A stretch of DNA of 7,228 nt from Microbacterium sp. (GCF_003248605.1 NZ_QFPF01000127.1:1-7228); one strand, 5' to 3'. Counted from the stretch's first letter, positions 1 through 6,618 are shown. A program made the numbers and translations. The notes: generated by a model from the letters alone, not told the origin.

Positions 1-1581
1 AAGGCGGCCGTCGAGCACAAGGGCCAGCCCACCGTCATCCTCGCCAAGACCATAAAGGGCTACGGCCTGGGTCCGCACTTCGAGGGCCGCAACGCGACCC
101 ACCAGATGAAGAAGATGACCCTCGACGACCTCAAGCAGTTCCGCGACGCGATGCACATCCCCATCAGCGACGCGCAGCTCGAGGAGAACCCGTACCAGCC
201 GCCGTACTACAACCCCGGCACGGGCGACGAGACCATCCGGTACATGCTCGACCGACGGCGCGACCTCGGCGGCTTCATCCCCGAGCGCCGCGCGACCCAC
301 GTGGACCTCGCGCTGCCGGGCGACGCCGCCTACGCCCTGCCAAAGAAGGGATCGGGCACGCAGGAGATCGCCACGACGATGGCCTTCGTGCGCCTGCTGA
401 AGGACCTGCTGCGCGCGAAGGACTTCGGCCACCGCATCGTGCCGATCATCCCCGATGAGGCGCGCACGTTCGGCATGGACGCGTTCTTCCCGACGGCGAA
501 GATCTACAACCCGAACGGCCAGCACTACACCTCGGTCGACCGCGAACTGCTCCTGGCGTACAAGGAGAGCCCGCAGGGGCAGATCATGCACGTCGGCATC
601 AACGAGGCGGGTGCCCTCGCCGCCTTCACCGGCGTCGGCACGTCCTACTCCACGCACGGCGAGCCGCTCATCCCGGTCTACATCTTCTACTCGATGTTCG
701 GCTTCCAGCGCACCGGCGACGCCCAGTGGGCCGCCGGCGACCAGATGGCGCGCGGGTTCATCATCGGCGCCACGGCGGGACGCACGACACTCACGGGCGA
801 GGGCCTCCAGCACGCCGACGGCCACTCGCACCTGCTCGCCTCCACCAACCCGGCCACGGTGTCCTACGACCCCGCCTACGGCTACGAGATCGCCCACATC
901 GTGCGCTCGGGCATCGAGCGGATGTACGGCGGAGCACACCCCGATCCCAACGTCATGTACTACATGACCGTGTACAACGAGCCGATCGTCCAGCCCGCCG
1001 AGCCCGAAGATGTGGACGTGGACGGCATCGTCCGCGGCATCCACCGCGTCTCGGTCGGCGAGGGCGAGGGTGCGCGCGCCCAGCTGCTCGCATCGGGCGT
1101 GGGCGTGCCGTGGGCGATCGAGGCCCAGCAGCTGCTGCGCCAGGACTGGGGGATCGCCGCGGACGTGTGGTCGGTGACCTCCTGGACGGAGCTGCGCCGC
1201 GACGGCCTCGCCGTCGACGAGCACAACTTCCTGCACCCGGGCGAGCCGTCGCGCACCGCCTACATCACGCAGAAGCTGGCCGGCGCTCCCGGGCCCGTCA
1301 TCGCCGTGAGCGATTTCATGCACGCCGTTCAGGACCAGATCCGCCCCTGGGTGCAGCACGACTACTGGACGCTGGGCGCCGACGGCTTCGGCTTCTCGGA
1401 CACCCGAGCCGCCGCCCGCCGGTACTTCAAGATCGACGGTCCCTCGATCGTCGTCCGCACGCTGCAGGCTCTCGCCACGCAGGGCGCCGTGGATGCCGGA
1501 GCCGTCGCCGCGGCGATCGAGAAGTACCGTCTGCACGATGTGACGGCCGGCACGACCGGGAATGCCGGCGGCGAGAGCTGA
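1..1581 (+). CDS. aceE: Pyruvate dehydrogenase E1 component, homodimeric type (3' part; start outside window)
   Basis: This is the C-terminal 526 residues of the thiamin-diphosphate-dependent E1 subunit, which decarboxylates pyruvate and reductively acetylates the lipoyl group of E2 to feed acetyl-CoA production in the cytoplasm. The frame is open from base 1, so the internal ATG at 106 is not the start; roughly the first 370-400 residues are missing compared with the ~890-residue E. coli enzyme. Visible AceE signatures, numbered within the fragment, are TIKGYG (17-22), NATHQ with His34 in the place of the catalytic-loop histidine (His407 in E. coli), DEARTFGMD (152-160), GINEAGA with Glu202 at the position that contacts the cofactor aminopyrimidine, the [18 protein letters not shown] block, and [12 protein letters not shown] followed by a second conserved His (271 and 275). 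The C-terminal domain matches to the end ([16 protein letters not shown]). An ATA codon at 49-51 is rare for such GC-rich DNA. The neighbouring regulator and fab genes match the aceE-mabR-fabD order of mycobacteria. The identification is secure. Confidence 0.97.
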   Translation, partial: KAAVEHKGQPTVILAKTIKGYGLGPHFEGRNATHQMKKMTLDDLKQFRDAMHIPISDAQLEENPYQPPYYNPGTGDETIRYMLDRRRDLGGFIPERRATHVDLALPGDAAYALPKKGSGTQEIATTMAFVRLLKDLLRAKDFGHRIVPIIPDEARTFGMDAFFPTAKIYNPNGQHYTSVDRELLLAYKESPQGQIMHVGINEAGALAAFTGVGTSYSTHGEPLIPVYIFYSMFGFQRTGDAQWAAGDQMARGFIIGATAGRTTLTGEGLQHADGHSHLLASTNPATVSYDPAYGYEIAHIVRSGIERMYGGAHPDPNVMYYMTVYNEPIVQPAEPEDVDVDGIVRGIHRVSVGEGEGARAQLLASGVGVPWAIEAQQLLRQDWGIAADVWSVTSWTELRRDGLAVDEHNFLHPGEPSRTAYITQKLAGAPGPVIAVSDFMHAVQDQIRPWVQHDYWTLGADGFGFSDTRAAARRYFKIDGPSIVVRTLQALATQGAVDAGAVAAAIEKYRLHDVTAGTTGNAGGES

Positions 1582-1588
1582 CGCTCAG

Positions 1589-2827
1589 GTGGCAGGGACG
1601 ACGCAGTCCGAGCGCAAGGCGGAGACACTCACGTGGCTCCGCCGTATCTCGGGCGACCTCGCGACAGCGACGCTGAAACGTCTCGAGGACACCCTGCCCT
1701 GGTACCGCGAGATGCCGCCTGGGCGACGATCGGCCGTCGGCTTGGTCGCCCAGGCAGGCATCACGTCGTTCATCCAGTGGTACGAGGATCCCGAGTCCAC
1801 ACCGTGGATCGCGGCCGACATCTTCGCGGCGGCGCCGCGGGAGCTGCTGCGCAGCGTCAGCCTGCAGCAGACCCTGCAGCTGATCCGCGTGACCGTCGAG
1901 ATCACGGAGGAGCGCGTCGCCGGCCGGGGCGGAAACGTTCGCGAAGCGATCCTCAAGTACTCCCGCGACGTCGCATTCGCCGCGGCCGACGTCTATGCAC
2001 GCGCCGCCGAGGCGCGCGGTCTGTGGGATGCCCGGCTCGAGGCGCTCGTCGTCGACTCGATCCTCACCGGCGAGGCCGACGCCGAACTGCCGAGCCGTAT
2101 CGCCGCGCTCGGCTGGCACGGACACGGCGAGGTCTGCGTCCTCGTCGGCACCACGCCGCCGCAGTTCGACGTCGATCAGCTGCGGCGAATGGCGCGCAAG
2201 CTCGGCGTCGACGTCCTGATCGGCGTGCAGGGATCGCGCCTCGTTCTCGTCATGGGTCGCTCCGACGCGGGCGCACGTGGCGAAGAGCCTGTCGCTGACC
2301 TGCCTTTTCCGGACATCGCCCTGCACCTGGAGCCCGGGTTCGGACCCGGCCACCTCGTGCTCGGGCCTCCCGTGCCTGCGCTGGTCGATGCGAGCGCGAG
2401 CGCCCGGGCGGCCCTCGCCGGCTTCGCCGTCGCACGCGGGTGGCGGCACGCTCCACGGCCCGTCGAGGCCGACGATCTCCTGCCGGAGCGCGCGCTGGCC
2501 GGCGACCCGCTCGCCAAGCAGACCCTCGTCGAACGCATCTACCGTCCGCTGCAGGCGCACTCACCCGATCTCGTGACGACGCTGTGGAGCTACCTCGACA
2601 ACGGGCGCTCGCTCGAGGCCACCGCGCGCGAACTGTTCGTGCACCCCAACACCGTGCGCTATCGACTCAAGCGCGTCAGCGAGGTGATCGGGTGGGATGC
2701 CACCGGCCCGCGCGAGGCGCTCATCCTGCAATCCGCCCTCATCCTGGGACAGGTGGCGGGTGCCGAGGGGCAGCGCAAGCGTCCCGGATTGGCGGGCGCG
2801 CACAAACGTCCGGCGGTTTCTTCGTAG
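1589..2827 (+). CDS. fasR: PucR/CdaR-type transcriptional regulator of fatty acid synthesis (FasR/MabR-like)
   Basis: A cytoplasmic DNA-binding regulator of about 412 residues. The C-terminus carries the PucR-family helix-turn-helix: the segment from SLEATARELFVHPNT (about 341-355) to VRYRLKRVSEVIG (356-368) is the typical recognition region, preceded by LVTTLWSYLDNGRS. The N-terminal half (ISGDLATATLKRLEDTLPWY, SFIQWYEDP) is conserved in actinobacterial homologues next to fabD but has no catalytic motif I recognise. Known equivalents by position are FasR of Streptomyces coelicolor and MabR of mycobacteria, both regulators of the adjacent FAS II genes; an acyl-CoA effector is plausible but not visible here. 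The start is uncertain: GTG at 1589 leaves a 7-nt gap after aceE with a weak GAGAG 11 nt upstream, while ATG at 1562 would overlap the aceE end and add nine residues (MPAARADAQ) that look like read-through of aceE. I prefer 1589. The tight spacing suggests co-transcription with aceE. The family call is firm; the symbol rests on synteny. Confidence 0.9.
   Translation: MAGTTQSERKAETLTWLRRISGDLATATLKRLEDTLPWYREMPPGRRSAVGLVAQAGITSFIQWYEDPESTPWIAADIFAAAPRELLRSVSLQQTLQLIRVTVEITEERVAGRGGNVREAILKYSRDVAFAAADVYARAAEARGLWDARLEALVVDSILTGEADAELPSRIAALGWHGHGEVCVLVGTTPPQFDVDQLRRMARKLGVDVLIGVQGSRLVLVMGRSDAGARGEEPVADLPFPDIALHLEPGFGPGHLVLGPPVPALVDASASARAALAGFAVARGWRHAPRPVEADDLLPERALAGDPLAKQTLVERIYRPLQAHSPDLVTTLWSYLDNGRSLEATARELFVHPNTVRYRLKRVSEVIGWDATGPREALILQSALILGQVAGAEGQRKRPGLAGAHKRPAVSS
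2804..2819. promoter_or_regulatory. Operator-like palindrome upstream of fabD
   Basis: The sequence AAACgtCCGGcgGTTT is an inverted repeat (12 of 16 positions symmetric: AAAC/GTTT outer arms and CCGG centre). It sits inside the last codons of the regulator gene, about 40 bp upstream of the fabD -10 element. That place suits an activator or autoregulatory site for the PucR-type regulator. In GC-rich DNA the A/T-containing arms are less likely by chance than a pure GC palindrome would be, but no binding consensus was compared, so this is inference. Confidence 0.3.
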
Positions 2828-2856
2828 CACGGCGCCAGAATCGGCATCCGTGGGAT

Positions 2857-2871
2857 TGGCAGACTGGTCGA
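2857..2871 (+). promoter_or_regulatory. Extended -10 promoter for fabD (leaderless start)
   Basis: TGG at 2857-2859 directly precedes CAGACT at 2860-2865, giving a TGn-extended -10 close to the actinobacterial TANNNT consensus. No TTGACA-like -35 is seen 16-18 nt further upstream. The hexamer ends six bases before the fabD GTG at 2872, so transcription would begin at or one base before the start codon. No Shine-Dalgarno sequence lies in the gap, which agrees with a leaderless transcript. A short dyad ATCC-GTG-GGAT (2846-2856) abuts the upstream side and could be a protein site. Confidence 0.5.
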
Positions 2872-3786
2872 GTGATCGTCGTCGTATGCCCGGGACAGGG
2901 TTCGCAGTCCCCGGGTTTCCTCACCCCCTGGCTCGAGCTCGATGGAGCACGCGACACCCTCGTGGCATACTCCGAGGCCGCCGAGGTCGACCTGATCGCC
3001 GCCGGCACGGAGTGGGATGCCGACGCGATCCGCGACACGCGCGTGGCCCAGCCGCTCATCGTCGCCGCGAGCATGCTCTCGTGGCAGCATCTGCCGGGCC
3101 GCGAGCAGGTGCGAGGTGTCGCGGGTCACTCGGTCGGCGAGCTCGCCGCGCTTGCGATCAGCGGCGTCCTGGAGCCGCTCGAGGCGATGCGACTTGTCGG
3201 GGTGCGCGGGCGGGCGATGGCTGCCGCAGCCGCGCTCGAGAGCACCGGCATGAGTGCCATCCTCGGGGGCGCAGAAAGCGACGTGCTCGCGCGCCTGGCG
3301 GAGCTCTCGCTCACGCCGGCGAACTACAACGGCGGCGGGCAGATCGTCGCGGCGGGCGGGCTGGACGCGCTCGGCGTGCTCGCCGCCGAACCGCTGCGGG
3401 GTACTCGCGTGGTGCCGCTGCAGGTCGCCGGGGCCTTCCACACCTCGTACATGACCCCTGCCGTCGCCGAGCTGCGCTCCGCGGCCGACCGGGTGAGTGC
3501 ATCCGACCCCGCGTTGACGCTTTGGACGAACAGCACGGGAGCCACGGTCGCCGACGGCGACGAAGCCCTGCGGCTGCTCGTCGGTCAGGTGGCGTCCCCG
3601 GTGCGCTGGGACCTGTGCATGGCGGGCTTCGCCGAAGCCGGCACGACGGGCCTGGTCGAACTCGCTCCGGCCGGCGCCCTGACGGGCCTGGCCAAGCGTG
3701 CCATGCGGGGCACGCCCGCCGTCGCGCTGAAGACTCCCGACGACCTCGAGGCCGCCGCGACGCTGCTTTCGGAGGAGAACGCATGA
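2872..3786 (+). CDS. fabD: Malonyl-CoA:ACP S-malonyltransferase (FabD)
   Basis: A soluble acyltransferase of 304 residues, the usual length for FabD. It moves malonyl from CoA to the phosphopantetheine arm of ACP, giving the extender for FabH and FabF. The protein opens with VVVCPGQGSQ (GQGSQ at 8-12). It has the nucleophile elbow GHSVGE (85-90) with Ser87 as the acyl-carrying serine, the conserved Arg112 in VRGRAM that binds the malonyl carboxylate, NYNGGGQIVAAG, and the catalytic histidine His190 in GAFHTSYM. The start is GTG at 2872 because the conserved N-terminus begins at once after it; the open frame extends much further upstream but only as a shadow of the regulator gene. No ribosome binding site precedes it and a -10 element sits six bases upstream, so it is probably leaderless. 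Its stop overlaps the fabH start (ATGA), indicating translational coupling. It probably heads the fabD-fabH-acpP-fabF unit. Confidence 0.96.
   Translation: MIVVVCPGQGSQSPGFLTPWLELDGARDTLVAYSEAAEVDLIAAGTEWDADAIRDTRVAQPLIVAASMLSWQHLPGREQVRGVAGHSVGELAALAISGVLEPLEAMRLVGVRGRAMAAAAALESTGMSAILGGAESDVLARLAELSLTPANYNGGGQIVAAGGLDALGVLAAEPLRGTRVVPLQVAGAFHTSYMTPAVAELRSAADRVSASDPALTLWTNSTGATVADGDEALRLLVGQVASPVRWDLCMAGFAEAGTTGLVELAPAGALTGLAKRAMRGTPAVALKTPDDLEAAATLLSEENA
3771..3775 (+). promoter_or_regulatory. Ribosome binding site for fabH
   Basis: GGAGG inside the last codons of fabD, seven bases before the ATG at 3783. Its strength and spacing fix the fabH start at the ATGA overlap and contrast with the absence of any such site before fabD. 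Confidence 0.75.
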
Positions 3787-4811
3787 GCACCATCACACCC
3801 CTCGTCCAGCCGACGGGACCCGCCCACACCCGCATCTACGCCTACGGCGCGGCGCGCGGTGAGGAGTACGTCGACAACGACGCGCTCGTGGGGCCCATCG
3901 ACTCCAGCGACGAGTGGATCCGCCAGCGCACCGGGATCGTCACGCGCACACGCGCCATCGCGACGACGTCGGCTATCGATCTGGCGGCCGACGCCGCCGT
4001 CGAGGCCATCGAGGCATCCGGCGTCCAGGCGTCCGACATCGACCTCGTGATCGTCGCGACGATCAGCAACCCGAAGCAGACGCCATCGGTCTCGGCGATC
4101 GTCGCCGACCGCGTCGGCGCCAATCCCGCCGCCGCCTACGACCTCAACGCAGCCTGCGCGGGCTTCGCCTACGGTGTCGCGCAGGCCGACGCCCTGATCC
4201 GAGCGGGAGCGGCGCACTACGCGGTCGTCATCGGCACGGAGAAGTTGAGCGACATCGTCGATCCCACCGACCGCAGCATCTCGTTCCTGCTCGGCGACGG
4301 GGCCGGAGCGGTGGTCGTCGGGCCGAGCGACACGCCCGGAATCGGGCCGACGATCTGGGGCTCGGACGGCTCCAAGGCCGACGCCGTGGGCATGAACCAC
4401 ACGCTGACCGAGTTCCGCGACGCAGCGTCGCCCTGGCCGACGCTGCGGCAGGAGGGGCCCACGGTCTTCCGCTGGGCGGTGTGGGAGATGGTGAAGGTCG
4501 CCCGGCAGGCCCTCGAGGCTGCGGGCGTGACAGCCGACGACCTGGCGGCCTTCGTGCCTCACCAGGCGAACATGCGCATCATCGACGAGTTCGCGAAGCA
4601 GCTCGGTCTGCCCGAGAGTGTCGTCGTCGCCCGCGACATCGAAACCACCGGCAACACGTCGGCCGCTTCGATCCCGCTGGCCACACACCGACTGCTCGCC
4701 GAGCACCCGGAGGTCGCCGGCGGGCTCGCCCTGCAGATCGGCTTCGGCGCGGGGCTGGTCTTCGGCGCGCAGGTCGTCGTGCTCCCGGGCACGGCGGACT
4801 CGTCGCCCTAG
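3783..4811 (+). CDS. fabH: Beta-ketoacyl-ACP synthase III (FabH)
   Basis: A thiolase-fold condensing enzyme of 342 residues that starts each fatty acid by joining an acyl-CoA primer to malonyl-ACP. The catalytic triad is visible: Cys125 in DLNAACAGFAYG, His260 in FVPHQANMRIID and Asn291 in TTGNTSAASIPLA. DSSDEWIRQRTGI (40-52) is the typical N-terminal block, whose Trp and Arg contact CoA in E. coli FabH. The C-terminal GFGAGLVFGAQVV ends the fold. About 13 extra residues precede the core compared with E. coli (MSTITPLVQPTGP); these may be a lineage feature, and the strong GGAGG supports this start. In bacteria rich in iso/anteiso lipids FabH prefers branched-chain CoA primers; substrate choice cannot be read here. 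It overlaps fabD by 4 nt and is followed by a 64-nt gap before acpP. Confidence 0.96.
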   Translation: MSTITPLVQPTGPAHTRIYAYGAARGEEYVDNDALVGPIDSSDEWIRQRTGIVTRTRAIATTSAIDLAADAAVEAIEASGVQASDIDLVIVATISNPKQTPSVSAIVADRVGANPAAAYDLNAACAGFAYGVAQADALIRAGAAHYAVVIGTEKLSDIVDPTDRSISFLLGDGAGAVVVGPSDTPGIGPTIWGSDGSKADAVGMNHTLTEFRDAASPWPTLRQEGPTVFRWAVWEMVKVARQALEAAGVTADDLAAFVPHQANMRIIDEFAKQLGLPESVVVARDIETTGNTSAASIPLATHRLLAEHPEVAGGLALQIGFGAGLVFGAQVVVLPGTADSSP

Positions 4812-4814
4812 ACT
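4809..4814 (+). promoter_or_regulatory. Possible internal -10 element upstream of acpP
   Basis: TAGACT, matching the actinobacterial TANNNT pattern, spans the fabH stop codon. No -35 or TGn extension accompanies it. Initiation about seven bases downstream would give a leader of roughly 55 nt carrying the acpP ribosome binding site. ACP is normally made in large excess over the enzymes it serves, so an added promoter here would make sense. The evidence is one hexamer and its position. Confidence 0.3.
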
Positions 4815-4863
4815 GATCTGCGGTCGCCGACACGTCCACTCCCCCGAACTCGAATCACCCATA

Positions 4864-4870
4864 GAAGGAG
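4864..4870 (+). promoter_or_regulatory. Ribosome binding site for acpP
   Basis: GAAGGAG ends five bases before the ATG at 4876. It is a near-consensus Shine-Dalgarno sequence, fitting a highly expressed small protein, and it fixes the start. Confidence 0.75.
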
Positions 4871-4875
4871 ACATC

Positions 4876-5124
4876 ATGGCCCTTTCCACCGAAGAGGTGC
4901 TCGCAGGCCTCGCCGAGCTCATCACCGACGAGACCGGCATCTCGGCCGACGAGGTCGCGCTCGAGAAGTCGTTCACCGACGACCTCGACATCGACTCCAT
5001 CTCGATGATGACGATCGTCGTCAACGCCGAGGAGAAGTTCGGTGTGACGATTCCCGACGACGAGGTCAAGAACCTCAAGACCGTCGGCGACGCCGTCACC
5101 TTCATCACCTCGAACCAGTCCTGA
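4876..5124 (+). CDS. acpP: Acyl carrier protein (AcpP)
   Basis: A small acidic four-helix carrier of 82 residues that holds growing acyl chains as thioesters on a 4'-phosphopantetheine arm and shuttles them between FAS II enzymes. The attachment site is Ser41 in DDLDIDSIS; this serine is modified by a holo-ACP synthase not in this window. EKFGVTIPDDEVKNLKTVGDAVTFI (54-78) is the conserved helix III-IV region. The motif reads DSIS where E. coli has DSLD, a variation seen in actinobacterial ACPs. It lies between fabH and fabF as in Streptomyces, which supports the primary fatty-acid ACP rather than a polyketide carrier. A perfect GC hairpin begins nine bases after its stop. Confidence 0.96.
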   Translation: MALSTEEVLAGLAELITDETGISADEVALEKSFTDDLDIDSISMMTIVVNAEEKFGVTIPDDEVKNLKTVGDAVTFITSNQS

Positions 5125-5132
5125 TCCGGCGG

Positions 5133-5154
5133 CCCGGGGGCGTGTGCCCCCGGG
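5133..5154 (+). terminator. GC-rich stem-loop between acpP and fabF (attenuator or processing element)
   Basis: CCCGGGGGC (5133-5141) and GCCCCCGGG (5146-5154) pair perfectly over nine bases around a GTGT loop. A pyrimidine-rich stretch (tctccgttcttcccc) follows, but there is no run of four or more T, so it is not a canonical intrinsic terminator. Lying nine bases after the acpP stop and 31 before the fabF ATG, it could partly terminate transcription, protect the acpP mRNA 3' end or mark a cleavage site. The stem is seen directly; the function is inferred. Confidence 0.65.
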
Positions 5155-5170
5155 ATCTCCGTTCTTCCCC

Positions 5171-5176
5171 GTGAGG
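5171..5176 (+). promoter_or_regulatory. Ribosome binding site for fabF
   Basis: GTGAGG ends nine bases before the ATG at 5186. It supports that start over the in-frame GTG at 5144, which lies in the loop and 3' arm of the upstream hairpin and would add the non-conserved leader PPGSPFFPVRFRV. Confidence 0.55.
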
Positions 5177-5185
5177 TTTCGTGTC

Positions 5186-6424
5186 ATGACCACCCCCCGT
5201 ATCGTCGTCACCGGCATCGGCGCGAGTTCGCCGCTCGGCGGCACCGCCCCCGAGAGCTGGAGTGCGCTGCTCGCCGGCGAGTCGGGTGCGCGCACCCTCG
5301 AGCACGAGTGGGTCGCCACCTACGAACTGCCCGTCACGTTCGCGGCCGAGGCGAAAGTCCGCCCCGAAGCGGTGCTCGCGCGGCCGGTTGCCAAACGTCT
5401 CGACCCGGCGTCGCAGTTCGCGCTCGTCGCGGCGATGGAGGCGTGGGAGGACGCGGGAGCGCCCGAGGTCGACCCCGAGCGCCTCGGCGTCGACTTCGCC
5501 ACCGGCATCGGCGGGGTGTGGACCCTGCTCGACGCGTGGGACACGCTGCGCGAGAAGGGTCCTCGCCGGGTGATGCCGATGACGGTGCCGATGCTCATGC
5601 CCAATGCGGCGGCGGGAAATCTCTCCCTCCACTTCGGAGCGCGCGCCTTCGCGCGCACCGTCGCCAGCGCCTGCGCCTCGAGCACCGAGTCGATCGTGAA
5701 CGCCGTCGAGCACCTGCAGGACGGGCTCGCCGACATCGTCATCGCGGGCGGCACCGAATCCGCCATCCACCCCATCACCGTCGCCTCGTTCGCCTCGATG
5801 CAGGCGCTTTCGCGCCGCAACGACGACCCGAGCACGGCATCGCGCCCGTGCAGCGTCGACCGCGACGGCTTCGTCATGGGCGAGGGCGCCGGCGCGTTGA
5901 TCCTCGAGACCGAAGAGCACGCCAAGGCCCGCGGCGCGAAGATCTACGCGTACGTGGTCGGCGGCGGCGTGACCGCGGATTCGTACCACATCACGGCCAA
6001 CGATCCCGAGGGCCGTGGAGCGGCACGCGCCGTCCGACTTGCTCTGGAGATGGCCGATGCCTCGCCCGACGACGTGACCCACATCAACGCCCACGCCACC
6101 TCCACCCCGGTCGGCGATCCGAACGAGTATCAGGCGCTGAAGGCCGTCTTCGGCGCCCGGGTCGATGAGATCCCCGTCTCCGCCACGAAGGCTTCGACCG
6201 GCCACCTGCTCGGCGGCACGGGCGCGCTGGAGGCGATCTTCACGGTGCTCGCGATCGGTCAGCGTCAGGCCCCGCCCACCATCAACCTGACGACGCAGGA
6301 TCCCGAGGTGCCGTTCCGCATCTCCGGCGATGTGCAGGATCTCGGTGCTGGTGACCAGCTCGCGATCAGCAACTCTTTCGGCTTCGGCGGGCACAACGCC
6401 GTGGTCGCGTTCTCCAACGCCTGA
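5186..6424 (+). CDS. fabF: Beta-ketoacyl-ACP synthase II (FabF)
   Basis: A soluble thiolase-fold elongating condensing enzyme of 412 residues, the normal KAS II length. It adds two-carbon units from malonyl-ACP to acyl-ACP. The Cys-His-His triad falls at the same numbers as in E. coli FabF: Cys163 in ASACASSTES, His303 in NAHATSTPVGD and His340 in STGHLLGGTGA, with Lys335 in TKAS. The N-terminus RIVVTGIGASSPLGG and the C-terminal NSFGFGGHNAVV are classical. The ATG at 5186 is preferred because the conserved sequence starts there and a ribosome binding site precedes it. The intact Cys argues against a polyketide chain-length factor, in which that residue is replaced. It is the last gene of the cluster; degenerate repeats and small hairpins follow. 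No fabG or accessory FAS II gene is found downstream in the window. Confidence 0.96.
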   Translation: MTTPRIVVTGIGASSPLGGTAPESWSALLAGESGARTLEHEWVATYELPVTFAAEAKVRPEAVLARPVAKRLDPASQFALVAAMEAWEDAGAPEVDPERLGVDFATGIGGVWTLLDAWDTLREKGPRRVMPMTVPMLMPNAAAGNLSLHFGARAFARTVASACASSTESIVNAVEHLQDGLADIVIAGGTESAIHPITVASFASMQALSRRNDDPSTASRPCSVDRDGFVMGEGAGALILETEEHAKARGAKIYAYVVGGGVTADSYHITANDPEGRGAARAVRLALEMADASPDDVTHINAHATSTPVGDPNEYQALKAVFGARVDEIPVSATKASTGHLLGGTGALEAIFTVLAIGQRQAPPTINLTTQDPEVPFRISGDVQDLGAGDQLAISNSFGFGGHNAVVAFSNA

Positions 6425-6428
6425 TCCG

Positions 6429-6535
6429 AGTCTGTCTTCGCCCTCCTGGGCCTGTTGCGCGCCCTGAGCCTGTCTTCGGGCGCCCTGCCCGTTGCGCCCC
6501 CTGAGCTGTTGCGTGCCCTGACCTCGTCGAAGGGC
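6429..6535. repeat. Cluster of degenerate dispersed repeats downstream of fabF
   Basis: Several related units lie here. TGTTGCGCGCCCTGAGC (6453-6469), CGTTGCGCCCCCTGAGC (6490-6506) and TGTTGCGTGCCCTGACC (6507-6523) are near-copies of each other. The first continues as CTGTCTTCGGGC and the third as TCGTCGAAGGGC, while CTGTCTTCGCCC (6432-6443) is a further 3' half. Units 6462-6481 and 6516-6535 each match CCCTGAGCCTGTCGAAGGGC at 17 of 20 positions; I recall that sequence as an abundant intergenic repeat in many GC-rich bacteria. Each can fold through its GCCC/GGGC ends. Confidence 0.6.
6459..6483 (+). terminator. Stem-loop after fabF, possible end of the fab transcript
   Basis: GCGCCC (6459-6464) pairs with GGGCGC (6478-6483) across a 13-nt loop that allows three further inner pairs after a one-base bulge. 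It lies 34 bases after the fabF stop. No T-run follows. A second dyad, GCCCTGAC...GTC-GA-AGGGC (6515-6535), is nearby. Both arise from the repeat units, so a terminator role is plausible but secondary. Confidence 0.35.
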
Positions 6536-6560
6536 GCTCGGGTCTCGCTGCCGACTTGAG

Positions 6561-6576
6561 ATGAGAGAAGTCTCAT
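6561..6576. promoter_or_regulatory. Perfect inverted repeat ATGAGA-N4-TCTCAT
   Basis: ATGAGA and TCTCAT form a perfect dyad around GAAG, at the point where base composition changes from GC-rich repeats to an AT-richer patch. It lies about 60 bp upstream of the putative -35 of the DUF222 gene. It could be a regulator site or a weak hairpin; nothing further identifies it. Confidence 0.3.
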
Positions 6577-6618
6577 TCGAGAAATTCGCCGTGGGGCGTC
6601 AGAGATACATATATACGA

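Noticed and set aside
1427..2560. 377-residue minus-strand open frame across the aceE end and the regulator
   Set aside because: It crosses two real genes on the opposite strand and has Arg/Asp-rich composition without family signatures.
2440..2871. Upstream extension of the fabD frame into the regulator gene
   Set aside because: The extension reads as Arg-rich out-of-frame regulator sequence. FabD homology begins at the GTG at 2872.
3585..5108. 507-residue open frame on the minus strand opposite fabH and acpP
   Set aside because: Its product is Arg/Gly/Asp-rich low-complexity sequence of the kind made by reading GC-rich genes backwards. The plus strand carries fabH and acpP with complete active sites across the same bases.
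5144..5185. Earlier GTG start for fabF
   Set aside because: The added residues are not conserved and the codon lies inside the strong hairpin. The ATG at 5186 has a spaced GTGAGG upstream.
5105..6394. 429-residue open frame on the minus strand opposite fabF
   Set aside because: It is a shadow of fabF caused by codon bias. It has no recognisable motif and no credible ribosome binding site, and fabF is intact.
5186..6424. fabH-acpP-fabF as part of a type II polyketide cluster
   Set aside because: There is no chain-length factor (the only KAS has its Cys-His-His triad), cyclase or tailoring gene. The order with fabD and the PucR-type regulator is that of primary fatty-acid synthesis.
6440..6451. 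Small hairpin GCCC-TCCT-GGGC just after fabF as a terminator
   Set aside because: It has four base pairs only and no T-run, which is expected often by chance in such GC-rich DNA.
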